From positions 63,484,001 through 63,548,000 of the forward strand of contig CATIUR010000006.1 in assembly GCA_949592205.1 (NCBI GenBank): a DNA stretch of 64,000 nt, read 5' to 3'. The stretch is from Helichrysum umbraculigerum (lineage: Eukaryota; Streptophyta; Magnoliopsida; Asterales; Asteraceae). This document shows positions 48,064-59,855 of this stretch, piece after piece (positions within the stretch are counted from its first letter, which is position 1; every line of letters begins with the position of its first letter). The notes beneath the pieces were generated by a model. That model ran no database searches, was not told where the DNA came from, and saw only the letters and a program-made list of their open reading frames with translations. The translations under genes and the position numbers were made by a program.

Positions 48064-51000
48064 AAAGAGATTTCGTCCCCGAAATCTCAACATCAACAAA
48101 CAATCCAGGATATCTGGATTTCATCAACTCCTCGGTCTCCCAGGTCAAATTAGGACCTAAACTATGTCGCCACTTTACTAGTACCATAGGAATTTGTTTC
48201 TTCCTAAGTTTAGTAACCTTCCTATCTAGGACTTCAACAGGTTCTTCAACCAATTTCTGAGTTTGATCAACTTTTAACTCCTGCAAAGGAAGAATTTGCG
48301 ACTGATCCTCAACATTGCATCTTCTTAAATAACACACATTAAACGTGTCATGTATACCAGCAAGTTCAGGTGGGAGATCTAATGAAACCGACTGCTCATT
48401 TACAACTTGACGAATTTTGAATGGCCCAATGTATCTAGGCGCCAACTTTCCACGTTTTCCAAAACGAATCACACCCTTCCACGGAGAAACTTTAAGGTAA
48501 ACTAACTCACCTTCAGAAAACACAATCGGTCGCCTTTTAGGATCTGCATATTGTTTCTGTCGGTCACGCGCGGCTTTCAACTTTTCACGTGCAATTGCAA
48601 CTTTGTCCGCTGTCAACTGTACAATGTCGGGTCCAGCAAACTGTTTCTCACCGGCTTCCAACCAACAAGTCGGTGTTCTACAACGTCGACCATACAACAT
48701 TTCATACGGAGGCATACCAATACTGGAATGATACGAATTATTATAAGTAAATTCAACCAATGGTAGATGTGAATCCCAAGAACCTCCATATTCCAAAATA
48801 CAAGCACGAAGCATATCCTCTAAAGTTTGAATTGTACGTTCCGACTGACCGTCTGTCTGGGGATGATAGGCAGTGCTAAGATTTACACGTGTACCCAACT
48901 CTTGTTGCAAACCTTGCCAAAAACGAGATACAAAACGAGAATCTCGGTCTGACACAATTGACAAAGGTATACCATGTCTCGTGACAATTTCATTTATATA
49001 CAACTGAGCAAGCTTAGTCAACGAGGCAGATTCGCTAGTAGCAAGAAAATGCGCGCTTTTAGTCAACCGATCAACTATGACCCAAACCATGTCATTACCT
49101 CGATTGGTGCGAGGAAGCTTAGTCACAAAATCCATCGTTATATGTTCCCATTTCCACTCGGGAATTTCCAACTGTTTCAATGATCCGTACGGCTTTTGAT
49201 GTTCAGCTTTAACTTGAGCACAAATATGACAAGTACCAACAAATCTAGCAATGTCAATTTTCATTGTAGGCCACCAGTACAATGGTTTCAAATCATTATA
49301 CATCCGAGTACTTCCAGGATGAATAGATAGTCTAGACTTATGTGCCTCATTCAAAATCAATTCACGAATATTACCAAATAAAGGAATCCATACTCGAGAT
49401 TGATAAGTTAATAATCCTCTCGAATCTTCCACTAATTCATCTTTTCTTTTCAACATGACTTCGGATTTCAAATTAACATCTTTCAAAGCTTCCATTTGAG
49501 CAACTTTAATCTGAGAAATCAAGTCAGAAGAAACATCCACTCTTAAGTAATAAATTCGATCAGAAGTATACTTTCGACTTAAGGCATCAGCGACCACATT
49601 AGCTTTGCCTGGGTGGTATTTAATTTCACAGTCATAATCCTTGATTAACTCTAACCACCGCCTATGTCGCATATTCAACTCTTTCTGAGAAAACACATAC
49701 TGCAGACTCTTATGGTCAGTACAAACAACACATCTAGTACCATATAAGTAGTGTCTCCAAAGCTTTAGGGCAAATACAACCGCTGCAAGTTCCAAATCAT
49801 GTGTTGGATAATTCCGTTCATGTGGTTTCAACTGTCGAGAAGCATAGGCAATAACTTTATCTCTTTGCATAAGTACACCACCCAAACCAGAATAAGAAGC
49901 ATCACAGTAAACTACAAAATCATCTGTACCATCTGGTAAGGCTAAAACAGGTGCTTGACACAACATTTGTTTTAAAGTCTGGAAAGCATGTTCCTGTTGA
50001 TCAGTCCACATAAATTTTTCATCTTTTCGGGTCAACTTAGTTAATGGACCAGCAAGTTTAGAGAAGTCTTTTATGAATTTTCGATAATATCCCGCCAAAC
50101 CCAAGAAACTCTTAATTTCTGAAGCAGACTTTGGGGCGTTCCAATTCATTACGGCCTCAACTTTCAATGGATCAACTTTCACACCATCATTACAAATTAC
50201 ATGACCCAAAAACTGAACTTCTCTAATCCAAAACTCACATTTAGAAAACTTGGCATAAAGCTGTTCTCGTTTCAACGTTTCTAGAATCAGTCTTAAATGT
50301 ATAGCATGCTCAGCTTCAGATTTCGAATATACAAGAATATCATCTATGAAGACAATAACAAATTTATCCAAGAAGGGTCGACAAACACGGTTCATTAAAT
50401 CCATAAACACTGCAGGGGCATTCGTCAAACCAAAAGGCATAACCAGAAATTCATAGTGACCATACCTGGTCCGAAAAGCAGTTTTAGAAATATCTTCATC
50501 ACGAACACGAACCTGATGGTAACCCGACCTTAGATCAATTTTAGAATAAACTGAAGAACCCTGCAACTGATCAAATAAGTCATCTATTCTGGGCAGAGGG
50601 TATTTATTCTTTACTGTTCTCTTATTCAGTTCTCTATAATCGATACACATACGAAAAGACCCGTCTTTCTTTTTAACAAACAACACCGGTGCACCCCACG
50701 GCGAAGAACTAGGTCTAATGAAACCTTTATCCAACAACTCCTGTATCTGATTCATCATCTCACGGATTTCAGATGGAGCTAATCTATAGGGAGCTTTAGC
50801 GATAGGCGACGAGCCAGGAACAAGGTCAATACGGTATTCTACTTCCCTAACTGGTGGTAAACCAGGTAATTCCTCAGGGAACACCTCTGGATATTCACAA
50901 ACTACCGGAACATCTAAAACAGTTTTCTTTTTAAGTTTGGCATCAACTACATAGGCTAGATATGATTCACAACCTTTGGACAACGACTTCCTAGCCTTCA

Positions 51001-52642
51001 TCATAGAAATCAAAGGAAAGACCAAACTATCCCGTTCTCCTCGAGCCACAACATATGACTTTTCAGAGATTGGGATCCTAATCAACTTCTGATGACAATC
51101 AATGCTAGCTTTATTCTGACTCAACCAATCCATACCAATTATCACATCAAAACTAGGGATTGGCATCAACAACAAAGAAATAAGGAAAGTCTGGTCATCA
51201 ATCACAATGTTAGCTCCAGTTACCGATGTGGTAACCGGAACCAACTTACCACTAGCAATTTCTACTTCTACAGGCTTGATTATCACTGTAGGTACTAATT
51301 TCAACTTGTCACAGAAATTCACAGATATGAAAGTACAATTAGCACCCGAATCAAACAACACACGCGCCGGTACAGAGTTTATAAGAAATGTACCAGTTAT
51401 AACATCGTCAGTGCGCACAGCCTCATCAACTGTCATTTGAAAAGCTCTACTATTTGCAGGTGGAGGTTTTTTACGCTTCTGACCTGTAGATGCAGAGCTT
51501 CCGACCGAACCCGACCCCGACTTTCCTGCCTCCGGACAATCACCCACTCGATGCCCCTCCTTTTTGCAAGACCAACATACAAAATTCGGATACCGACAAC
51601 TCTTTATCTCATGACCCAGTTCTCCACATTTCAAACATTTATTGGTGTGTATTGTACAAGGCCCATCATGCCTAGATCTACACGAACCACACCAGTTAGA
51701 ACTGCTCGTAGAACCACTTTTGCTAACAAACTTCTTATTCGGTCGACTGCCCTGAGAACTTGATTTTCCTTTATTAGAAGAATCAGCTCTAGACTTTGCA
51801 GAATTGTCTCTAGATCGTGCTTCACGAAAACCTCTAATATCACTGTCAACCGATCGTGCAAGATTAAAAGCATGTGATAAACTATTAGCCAATCTTACAG
51901 TAGTACGGTAATGATGAGGTAAGGTATCTACAAACTGCTCAATTCGAGTTTTATCATCAGGAACCCAATGTTGAACAAACCGAAGCTTTTCTGTAAATTG
52001 AGATATTAGATCATCAATGGTCATATTATCTTTCAACTGAAGATTCACAAATTCTCTCCTAATCCGTGCCATGTCAAAATCAGAGCAGTATTGATTACAC
52101 ACTGCTTGGTGAAAATCTTTCCATTTGATAGAATCTTTTTGTTGTTCGGTTAAATGACCTGTCACTGAATCCCACCAAACCATTGCTTCATCCTTCATAC
52201 ACTGGACATCAAACATAACCTTGGATTCTTCCTCACAACGAGTCACACTAAATTTGCGTTCCATATCTCTTAACCAATTTAAGGTCACAGTGGGATTTGT
52301 ACTCCCATGAAACACCGGTGGCTTACTAGACATGAAAGTTTTAAAAGAACACACCTTGCTAGTTTGAGAAGATGGACTAGCACCAAAGACAGAGGTTCGT
52401 TGTTGAGCAAGTAGTCTAGCTGCATCTTCCTCAGCTTTCTTCTTAAATTCCCTTAGAATTATCAACTCATCCTCCATTTCATGTATATACTCATCCCTAT
52501 TTGCTTCTTCTCCACCCATATGAAGGACACCCTCTTGATCATGTTGCTCAGTATTTGTTTCAAAAGGCGGAGCTTCAATCCGGGAAGCATTATTGGGGTT
52601 AGTGGTCGGTTGCTCATTATCTGCCATTTCTGAAATCAACAC
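48062..52642 (-). CDS. Element B Gag-Pol polyprotein, 1,526 aa
   Basis: Single intact frame with all steps of Ty3/gypsy replication. Gag comes first (about 1-330, 'LNWLRDMERKF', 'AMVWWDSV'), then CCHC knuckles near residues 337-371 ('CLKCGELGHEIKSC', 'CWSCKKEGHRVGDC'). Aspartic protease has D-S-G-A near 430. RT has 'YPLPRIDDLFDQ', 'KIDLRSGYHQ' and F-I-D-D near 765. RNase H has 'VVYCDASYSGLG' and 'YASRQLKPHERNYPTHDLEL'. Integrase has the HHCC finger (H-x-S-x3-H...C-x2-C, about 1100-1140) and the D, D, E core ('ITMDFV', 'VSDRDSRF', 'QSERTIQTLEDML'). The C-terminal chromodomain-like segment ('VLVKWRHSLGPNLTWE', about 1460-1520) places it with chromoviruses, probably Tekay/Del. The first Met is at 52642, but the Met five codons later ('MADNEQ') is as plausible. 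Gag and Pol in one frame imply processing by its own protease. Confidence 0.93.
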   Translation of the reverse strand: MLISEMADNEQPTTNPNNASRIEAPPFETNTEQHDQEGVLHMGGEEANRDEYIHEMEDELIILREFKKKAEEDAARLLAQQRTSVFGASPSSQTSKVCSFKTFMSSKPPVFHGSTNPTVTLNWLRDMERKFSVTRCEEESKVMFDVQCMKDEAMVWWDSVTGHLTEQQKDSIKWKDFHQAVCNQYCSDFDMARIRREFVNLQLKDNMTIDDLISQFTEKLRFVQHWVPDDKTRIEQFVDTLPHHYRTTVRLANSLSHAFNLARSVDSDIRGFREARSRDNSAKSRADSSNKGKSSSQGSRPNKKFVSKSGSTSSSNWCGSCRSRHDGPCTIHTNKCLKCGELGHEIKSCRYPNFVCWSCKKEGHRVGDCPEAGKSGSGSVGSSASTGQKRKKPPPANSRAFQMTVDEAVRTDDVITGTFLINSVPARVLFDSGANCTFISVNFCDKLKLVPTVIIKPVEVEIASGKLVPVTTSVTGANIVIDDQTFLISLLLMPIPSFDVIIGMDWLSQNKASIDCHQKLIRIPISEKSYVVARGERDSLVFPLISMMKARKSLSKGCESYLAYVVDAKLKKKTVLDVPVVCEYPEVFPEELPGLPPVREVEYRIDLVPGSSPIAKAPYRLAPSEIREMMNQIQELLDKGFIRPSSSPWGAPVLFVKKKDGSFRMCIDYRELNKRTVKNKYPLPRIDDLFDQLQGSSVYSKIDLRSGYHQVRVRDEDISKTAFRTRYGHYEFLVMPFGLTNAPAVFMDLMNRVCRPFLDKFVIVFIDDILVYSKSEAEHAIHLRLILETLKREQLYAKFSKCEFWIREVQFLGHVICNDGVKVDPLKVEAVMNWNAPKSASEIKSFLGLAGYYRKFIKDFSKLAGPLTKLTRKDEKFMWTDQQEHAFQTLKQMLCQAPVLALPDGTDDFVVYCDASYSGLGGVLMQRDKVIAYASRQLKPHERNYPTHDLELAAVVFALKLWRHYLYGTRCVVCTDHKSLQYVFSQKELNMRHRRWLELIKDYDCEIKYHPGKANVVADALSRKYTSDRIYYLRVDVSSDLISQIKVAQMEALKDVNLKSEVMLKRKDELVEDSRGLLTYQSRVWIPLFGNIRELILNEAHKSRLSIHPGSTRMYNDLKPLYWWPTMKIDIARFVGTCHICAQVKAEHQKPYGSLKQLEIPEWKWEHITMDFVTKLPRTNRGNDMVWVIVDRLTKSAHFLATSESASLTKLAQLYINEIVTRHGIPLSIVSDRDSRFVSRFWQGLQQELGTRVNLSTAYHPQTDGQSERTIQTLEDMLRACILEYGGSWDSHLPLVEFTYNNSYHSSIGMPPYEMLYGRRCRTPTCWLEAGEKQFAGPDIVQLTADKVAIAREKLKAARDRQKQYADPKRRPIVFSEGELVYLKVSPWKGVIRFGKRGKLAPRYIGPFKIRQVVNEQSVSLDLPPELAGIHDTFNVCYLRRCNVEDQSQILPLQELKVDQTQKLVEEPVEVLDRKVTKLRKKQIPMVLVKWRHSLGPNLTWETEELMKSRYPGLFVDVEISGTKSL

Positions 52643-52785
52643 AACACTTGAAATCTGTTAATCGTTAGTACTTATCTACTAACAGTTATCAACAATGCTA
52701 AATCCCATAATCAGAAAAGTTTGACATACCATGCTCCAGTTTTTGGGATTGAACATTCTTCAATGCTCAATTAACCCAAAACCAC

Positions 52786-52797
52786 GCTCTGATACCA
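52786..52797 (-). promoter_or_regulatory. Element B primer binding site (iMet tRNA)
   Basis: TGGTATCAGAGC on the minus strand, 3 bp from the 5' LTR. Confidence 0.93.
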
Positions 52798-52800
52798 ACT

Positions 52801-54598
52801 TATAACACCCCTTATTTACAATATCAATATAATGTTAGACACACGGAAGCGTAGGAATTTTAACCATATTTATATTTATACATACTATTAATTTACATCA
52901 AAAGTTTACAACTTTTAGTTACATCAAAGTGAAACTGTTCATAATACAACATATGTCGGGGTATTATATAAAACAAACTGATTTAGTACAAAAGATCAGA
53001 GTAGCTTGCAGTCAAACTGTTCTTGCACCAAAAGCATCTCAATCCTGCTACTCATTAAACTACAAATCTGCAGGAAAGAAAGATGAGGGATTAGCACATA
53101 GCTAAGTGAGAGAGTTCAACACCCAACATTCAACTTAGCATAATCATTAACTACAACAATCAACAACAACTTAATAATGAGGACCGGTGGTTCTGGGGAT
53201 GACCATAATACCCGGGCGGCTCCCCAAGAACTCTTATCCAACCATATCCGTATGGCCATACGGACGAGACCGATAGCTAGTGGTTATCCTACTCAGATAC
53301 AGTTCAATACACACAACATATGAAGCATATCCCTGTATCATTCACACGATAACCAACTAACCCAACCAACAGTTCATCAACTTGTCGACCTCATTGGCAA
53401 CCAATATCCAAAGATCACACATAGCACATAGTGATAAAATCAACATTAATGATTAAACAACTCTATAATCATATCTAAAATTACTCGTTGTAATCAAATA
53501 ATCACTACTAAATCAAATGGTGAGTTTGAATCCACTCACCGATACCTCAGAAGTCACTACACTCAGCTTCTAATCACTGAGTCTTTGGTGTATCTGAAAC
53601 ATCACACAACAAACAAATTAGTAACTTGTTCCTAACTAATAATAGTCAACTTCACAATTCAAGTTACAATAAGTAACAATAATAACTATTTGTATTATAT
53701 AACTCAGGTTCACAAACTATCATAATCATCAAAATTTAACAGACAAACGCGATCCGGACTAGGCATGGTGGGATCGCGTTCTTCAGTAGAAAAAGTTCTG
53801 TAACCGAAAAACACTAGCAAATGCGATCCGTACTTTTGGCCAGGATCGCGTTTCCAAGGCCAAATCCTGACTGGGACATTTTAACACTAGTGAACGCGAT
53901 CCGAACTCTATGCTGGGATCGCGTTGAGCTACGTTTCAGCTCAGGTACAGACCTGCAAACACCCAGCTCGAACCTAATACCATTTTTGATCATTCAAACT
54001 TAGTTCTAAAGTTATAAACAACTGAAATAACACCACATATCATCATATTACAACAATTTAACATCCTTCAACTCAAACTACACCAATTTCATATTTGACC
54101 TAACTAAACTTGAGTTCATGAAAATCAAATACTTACACTATGATGATGAGAGTGATTGGAAGAAGAAGATGAACTTGTAATCACACAATCACAGCCTTGA
54201 TTCTTCTAATCTTGTTAATGATTCTTGATTCAACTTGAAATTATTTGGTTAAGGTTTTAGGTTTCACTAGCTTTGAAGTAAAGGGAATGGAAAGATCAAG
54301 AAAGTGGTAAAGTGACAAATAAAAGAGTCGGCCTCTATTTAACCGACTCATCACCTTGGGTATTTTATACCCGTTCTAAATCTATTGTCTGGAACCTAAA
54401 AATCAACTGCGAGAAATTTATTTTTATTATACCGTCAACTTCAATATTTTAAAATAAGCAACATTTCACTAACCACAATAAGTCCTGAGACCTATTTTAC
54501 CACTTTCACAATTAAACAATTATATCAAATAAATTTCTAAAGCAATTAATTACTCAATTAAATAAGAAAAATACCAGGCCACTGGAGAGGATGTTACA
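52801..54598 (-). repeat. Element B 5' LTR, 1,798 bp
   Basis: Same ends and length as the 3' LTR; it should contain the promoter of the element. Confidence 0.93.
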
Positions 54599-56119
54599 TA
54601 GCGTCACTTGCTTTAGTGACGCCTATGATCGAAACCTAATTTTTATACGACACTCTTGCCCGACACTACCCTAGTGACGCCTAGAACCTTAAACCGACAC
54701 TTGTTACCGTCACTGCCTAAGTGTCGCCACCTTATGCGTCACTTACCTAAGTGACGCCCTAAACTCATATTTCGTAATTTTATGCGACACTTCCTAAGTG
54801 TCGCCTAAACCTTAAGTGTCGCTATAAGTGACGCTAAAAACAGAGAGTTTCAAACCATTTCTACTAAGTATCGAGACCAAAAATTTACCACTTGATTTCA
54901 CCCAAATTCAAGTCCAGATGCGTTTTTCACTATAACAATATTATAGAAATAAAAATTTTCCAAGCTGACCTGGCAGCTCGACCCCAGCCAGGGGCTCTGC
55001 CACTTTGAATCATTATTACAAACCGTCACCAACGGGCCATATTTGCTTTCAAACTACAAACGGATTACTAAACAAACACTTGGACATAACGAGTTATGTA
55101 GACAACTAGCCTAGATGGTCTTGCGAGACATCTACTTACTTAACTTTATATGTTTAGGCATTTGAAGGTTACGGGTTCGGAGAACCTACGGTTGATATTA
55201 CTTACTCGTTTATTGATATAAACGTACTTGCAAAGACTCAGATGAGTCTTACGGCCCCACTTTTACTGTTTTAACTTATTGGGGGAGATGCATGCTACTG
55301 ATTTTCTTGAACACAAGTACTAAACTGTTTACTATACCAAACGGAATTGCATGAGTTACTTACTATTTACTGAAGTCTCTCCATCATATATCGTTAGTTA
55401 TGTACTTAAGCGCGAACAGTAGTTAATGGATCCATTAGGGAAATGACCCTCCCCGCCCGGGGTAGTAGCGCTACCACGAACCGTTATGTATAAACGGGCG
55501 ACTATTATTTCGTTTACTTATGCTTGCTCAATTTCGAGCATGTCACGGGAGCAACTGATTATTTACGGGTTAAGCTTCGATTATGAGCCTCATGGCAACG
55601 GTATAACTTGATTACTTTACTTTTGCGAGATTTGCAAATACTTGATATACGCCTACGGGCACTACTGATGAAATCTTGTGTTCAAACTGATTATTTACTG
55701 ATAAACCTGTGAGATTCACCAACCTTTTGGTTGACCCTTTTTAGCATGTATTCTCAGGTACACTTACGGAGTAGGATCACTCCAGGATTATTAGCTAGAG
55801 TCGCATGATTTCCAAACTGCATTTAACGGAGATTCTTTGGCATTATCTTTTGTAACTATGGTTATGTAATAGAATCTCCCGCCACATACGCGGACTCTAG
55901 GCTTACTTATTTTTGTAAAGAAAACTATATGTTTTCAAACGATTTAAATTATGAAATGTAATTATTTTACAAAACGTCTCATTTAGAGGTCGTTTGCTGT
56001 ATATCTTGTGCTTTGTATATTGATTAGTAACACCCAAGTATGCTTCCGCAAATCATTAAATTTGGGGGTGTTACAGTATGCGTTCAACACTTAGTGTAAA
56101 AAGTATTTACAAGTTCCTG

Positions 56120-56215
56120 GTTGACGGGGGTCCGGGGGCAGTGCCCCTGGTAGCGGGGTCCAAGGGGCGGCAGCCCCTGGCGGGGTCCAAGGGGCAGAGC
56201 CCCTGGTTGGGGTCA
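56120..56215. repeat. G+C-rich 'ggggtccaagggg' module in LTR C
   Basis: Tandem pieces of 'gcggggtccaaggggc' and 'agcccctgg' with self-complementary halves. Related modules are in LTR E (33930-33985), LTR F (60160-60255) and, reduced, in element A (37942-37965). Confidence 0.8.
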
Positions 56216-56309
56216 AAAACGCATTTGAAATCTACTTTCGGTGTAAAATCAAGTGATAAATCTTAGTTCATATTAGTGCTTTTATTACTGGGTTTGGGTT
56301 CGAAAGACA

Positions 56310-56515
56310 AAAGTGGGCTGCGAACCGAGTTGAGTTCGCAGCATAGAACTCGACTCGCAGGCCAACTCGACTCGTAGGTCAACTCGCAAGTTAACTCGTA
56401 GGTCGACTCGCAAGTCAACTCGCGAGTGGGTTCGGTTCGCGGTTTGGCTTCGCGAGTCGAGATCTCGGTTCGACTCGCAGGACGGCCGAGATATGGGATC
56501 TCAACTCGCGAGATG
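56310..56515. repeat. Palindrome/direct array in LTR C ('gactcgc')
   Basis: Repeated 'aactcgactcgcaggtcaac', 'aactcgcgagt' and 'ctcgcgag' words. It occupies a place comparable to the arrays of the other LTR families, next to the G+C-rich module, but uses a different word. Confidence 0.75.
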
Positions 56516-56701
56516 AACTGTCAGCGATTTTTAGGTGGGTTTCGATTTTTAAAGCATTTTTAACGGGATTTTCGGGCATAAACTTGTTGAGTGGACTCAT
56601 TAACATGTAAATAAACATAAATCAAATGTTTTGAAGGTGAGAAATCTCTTACAAATCTTGTAAAGACAATGGAGGAAGGAGATGGTGATGAAGATGCTTG
56701 T

Positions 56702-56733
<32 letters not shown>

Positions 56734-57383
56734 CCGACGGTGGTGGTGGTTCGGCGGTGGTGTGGTGGTGGCTCTTGGAGCCGTTTTGTAGAGAGAGAGA
56801 GAGGAAGTGATGGTGGTAAATGAAATGAAATGAAGAAGAAAGAAAGAATAAAAGGGGGTTTGGGTGGGTCGGTTTGGGTTCGCGGGTGGGCCGACCCATT
56901 CGGGTCTCGGTCTCATGAACTCTCCCCTCGAATTTGCGTTACGTTCCGGAGTCAATTAAATGTTATTTCACTTTATTTGACTAATATAATATGTTTCATC
57001 AACGTTTTTAAAACACGATATTTTAAATGGAAGTTTTATTCAAAGTGACGTATTTTAAATTACAAAATTATAACTTGGTTTTATTTTGTCTGCCGGGCGC
57101 GTTTCACATGTTTTCGTCGTGTGTGGTAATGTTTTAAACAAAATGTGCATTTTTGTTATGTTATATATTATAAACATAATATGAAGTAATGCTCAATGTT
57201 ATTAAATAATTCCATATGATTTAATAAAGTTTCACCAACGTCCGTAATGTGTCGTTAGATTTCTATCTGACACCGTTTGTACTATTTGTTCAAGTAGTAT
57301 ACGTGTATATATATATACAATCATCATATATATATAATTAAGTAAGTACTGTACTTAGTCCTATTTCGTACTAAATACACGTA

Positions 57384-59855
57384 TGTGACACCCGTCAATT
57401 TATGACTAGAATTTAGTGCCTAATCAAGTTTTAATACATGTAATTAGTTCTGTGTTAGGCTAATTAATGTATCAATTATTATATATATTATTGAATGTAT
57501 ATATCTACACAATTATGCGGTTTGTTTAAATCGTACGAGTTTCAACTCGAATGAATTTCGGTTCCATAAATATGGACGTTGGTGAACAATCTTATTAAAT
57601 AATACAATATTATTTAGTAACACAATTATATCCAAAAATATTATTTCTATAATATTTCACATTTAATTCGTATTATACAAATAAGGTATACGCGATTAAA
57701 AGGTTAAACTCACAAATAAACAAAAAGAGATAACGTTATATTTTGTAATGCTACTAGTAAGTATTTAATGAAATACTTCAACAAAAATATTGAATAAATA
57801 TTCGTGTTTTAAAATGTAAATATAAACGTATAAAATAATTATTTAACGTTTAAACGATCGGGGAAACGAACACAGCACGGAGCACAGAGACGAGGACTGA
57901 AAGGTGGAGGCTTCCACCAAAACCCCCACCCTTCCCTTTTTCCTCCTCATTTCACCCTCTCTCCTTCTCTCTCTTCACTCTCCTTTCTCTCTACAATCAC
58001 CATACCACACCACCACCTAAATCCTTTATAAACTACCACAAAACACAACCAAATCGGCAAAATAATTACGGAAAAGGAACCACCTCGACGCGATCTACAT
58101 TCTCATCTTTCCGGAATTTCATTTTGGCACTTTGTAAGTTTCCGACAAAATCCCGAAAACTCTCGATTCTTTGTATTTTCACTTGTTAGTTGTTTATATA
58201 AGTTATATATGTCCATTACAAAGTGTAGAACACGATTTTATAGCTTAAAAATGGGTTTGAATTGGGTTTTTGGCCGGAAAAATCTTGACAGCCGGACTTT
58301 CTGGGCTGGTGTTCTTCAATGCAACACAAGCCTGTAGTCGCATGTAGTGTCGTATTTTGCCTGTTATGTCGCACCTAGTGTCGTATAAATCCTTTTGTGT
58401 CGTACCCTTTACGACACAACGTTGTGTCGCATCTTATGTTGCAAACTTCATACGACACAATCACTATGTCGCTGTTGAATCAGCATCTCGCATCTATGCG
58501 ACACAACCCTTGTGTCGTATAGATCTTGTGTCGCATTTCTATGCGACACAACCCTTGTGTCGCATAACTACCTTTGTGTCGCACGACTGTGTCGCATAAA
58601 ACAGCAGGTTTTCAAACTAAAATTTCACTAAGTGTCGAACCTATATAACCTCAAACACTTATCCGATACGACTTATAAAACACATTGGAACACACTTGTA
58701 AGTGCAAAACACCAATAACATGATAATAATACTTAAAGTTTATTATTTCAAATCCATCACCAACGGGCCGTACGTGTTTTCAAAACATATTTCAAAATCA
58801 AACAAGTCGTTGTAACTTGTATCAATTCAATCAAACAAGTCGTTGTAACTTGTATCAATTCAATCAAACAAGTCGTAGTAACTTGTAACAATACAATCAA
58901 CCAGATCGTAGTAATTTGGACATATAGTTGTATAACAACTACAAGGGTAGTCTTTCGAGATACCGGTACAATTAATAACAATCAAGTGTCGTAAACACAT
59001 TCAGGTTTCAAGTCTTTGGACATCAATTCACAGCTAATTACTTCAAGTTTATTAAATTAAACACTTCAAGACTCAGGTGAGTTTCATGGCCCCATTTTCA
59101 CTATTTTACAACTAGGGGTGTGATATTACTACTCTATTTTGTTTTACAAGTAGAACGCAAGTACCAACCTTCAAATACTACATGAGTTTCAAGCTAATCA
59201 ATTTAAAGTCCTCTATAGCCTAGTCTCTAATATTTTAGCGTGAATGTTAGTATATGATATCATATGGGATTGACAATCCTCATCCGGGTTAGCACGCACT
59301 AACCGGTCAAACGGATGTATTAGCATTTGGGAAGACGAGTGTGGATTAGACACTCGTAGGAGGCAAAACAAGTTAGGTTTCCTTAATTGGACCTAGCGCT
59401 CAAGTTAAGCTCAGACTATGTGCTCATGGATTGTATAACTTTTATTTTGCTTAATTGCATTTTAAATTCAATATAAATCTTGCGGTTCTTACAACTATAC
59501 ATTGACATACAAACCTGTGAGCTCACCAGCGTTTTCGCTGACCCATTTTAGTATGTATCACAGGTACCTAGCAGTAGGTTGGCTGCATAGGCAGGGACTA
59601 TTAGCTCGAGTCAGCATACATACAACTAGAGATTTGATTGCATTATTATATTTTGTAAAAGTAATTATGCTATGTAATCTCTCAACTTCAGGAACCGAGC
59701 TAATGAAACATTATTTTGATGTAAACGCTTACTTTATTAATACAAGTTTAAAACGACGCATATAGTGGTCGTTCATTATATCTTATGTGCTTTGTATATT
59801 GATTAGTGACACCCAAATCGAGCTTCCGCAAGTCATTAAATTTGGGGGTGTCACA
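57384..59855 (+). mobile_element. Solo LTR D, 2,472 bp
   Basis: TGTGACACCCGTCAATTT at the start and GGGGGTGTCACA at the end. A perfect 5-bp duplication ACGTA (57379-57383, 59856-59860) flanks it, and there is no internal region. It carries the 'tgcgacacaa' palindrome array (58320-58610) and a 45-bp tandem repeat ('caatcaaacaagtcgttgta' units near 58795-58900). It lies close to one end of LTR C. Confidence 0.9.
58320..58610. repeat. Palindrome array in LTR D
   Basis: Alternating 'atgcgacacaa' and 'ttgtgtcgcat' words, as in LTR E but in the opposite orientation, consistent with D and E being related families inserted in opposite directions. Confidence 0.85.

Larger units (their letters stand above)
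46252..54598 (-). mobile_element. Ty3/gypsy element B (chromovirus), complete, 8,347 bp
   Basis: Two LTRs of exactly 1,798 bp, iMet PBS, PPT and an uninterrupted Gag-Pol frame of 1,526 codons. A perfect 5-bp duplication TAGCG (46247-46251, 54599-54603) flanks it. By eye I see two base differences between the LTRs (C/T near 47274/53822 and T/C near 47363/53911), so it is very young. It carries everything needed for retrotransposition. Its LTR starts TGTAACA and ends TGTTATA, so the last dinucleotide is TA, not the usual CA. Confidence 0.93.
36573..56075 (+). mobile_element. Ty3/gypsy element A (chromovirus, Tekay/Del-like), defective
   Basis: Full-length element with two LTRs (36573-39038 and 45259-56075 less insert B), iMet-type PBS, an extra ORF, Gag-Pol and a PPT. 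A 5-bp duplication GTATG (36568-36572, 56076-56080) flanks it. LTR lengths without the insert are 2,466 and 2,465 bp, and differences by eye are very few (for example one T missing near 45340 and G/A at the 'gtgcagtgcg' site), so insertion is recent. It is disabled by a stop in the RT region and loss of the integrase core. Its 3' LTR hosts element B. Confidence 0.9.
45259..56075 (+). repeat. Element A 3' LTR, split by element B
   Basis: Own sequence 45259-46251 and 54604-56075 (2,465 bp with one TSD copy), nearly identical to 36573-39038. The break carries TAGCG on both sides of element B. It also falls inside the LTR palindrome array. Confidence 0.9.

Noticed and set aside
48551..51763. Plus-strand frames opposite element B Gag-Pol
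   Set aside because: Shadows of the intact minus-strand polyprotein.
56560..56955. 131- and 99-codon frames in LTR C
   Set aside because: His/Ser/Pro runs from a GATGAT-type simple repeat inside an LTR; no conserved domain.
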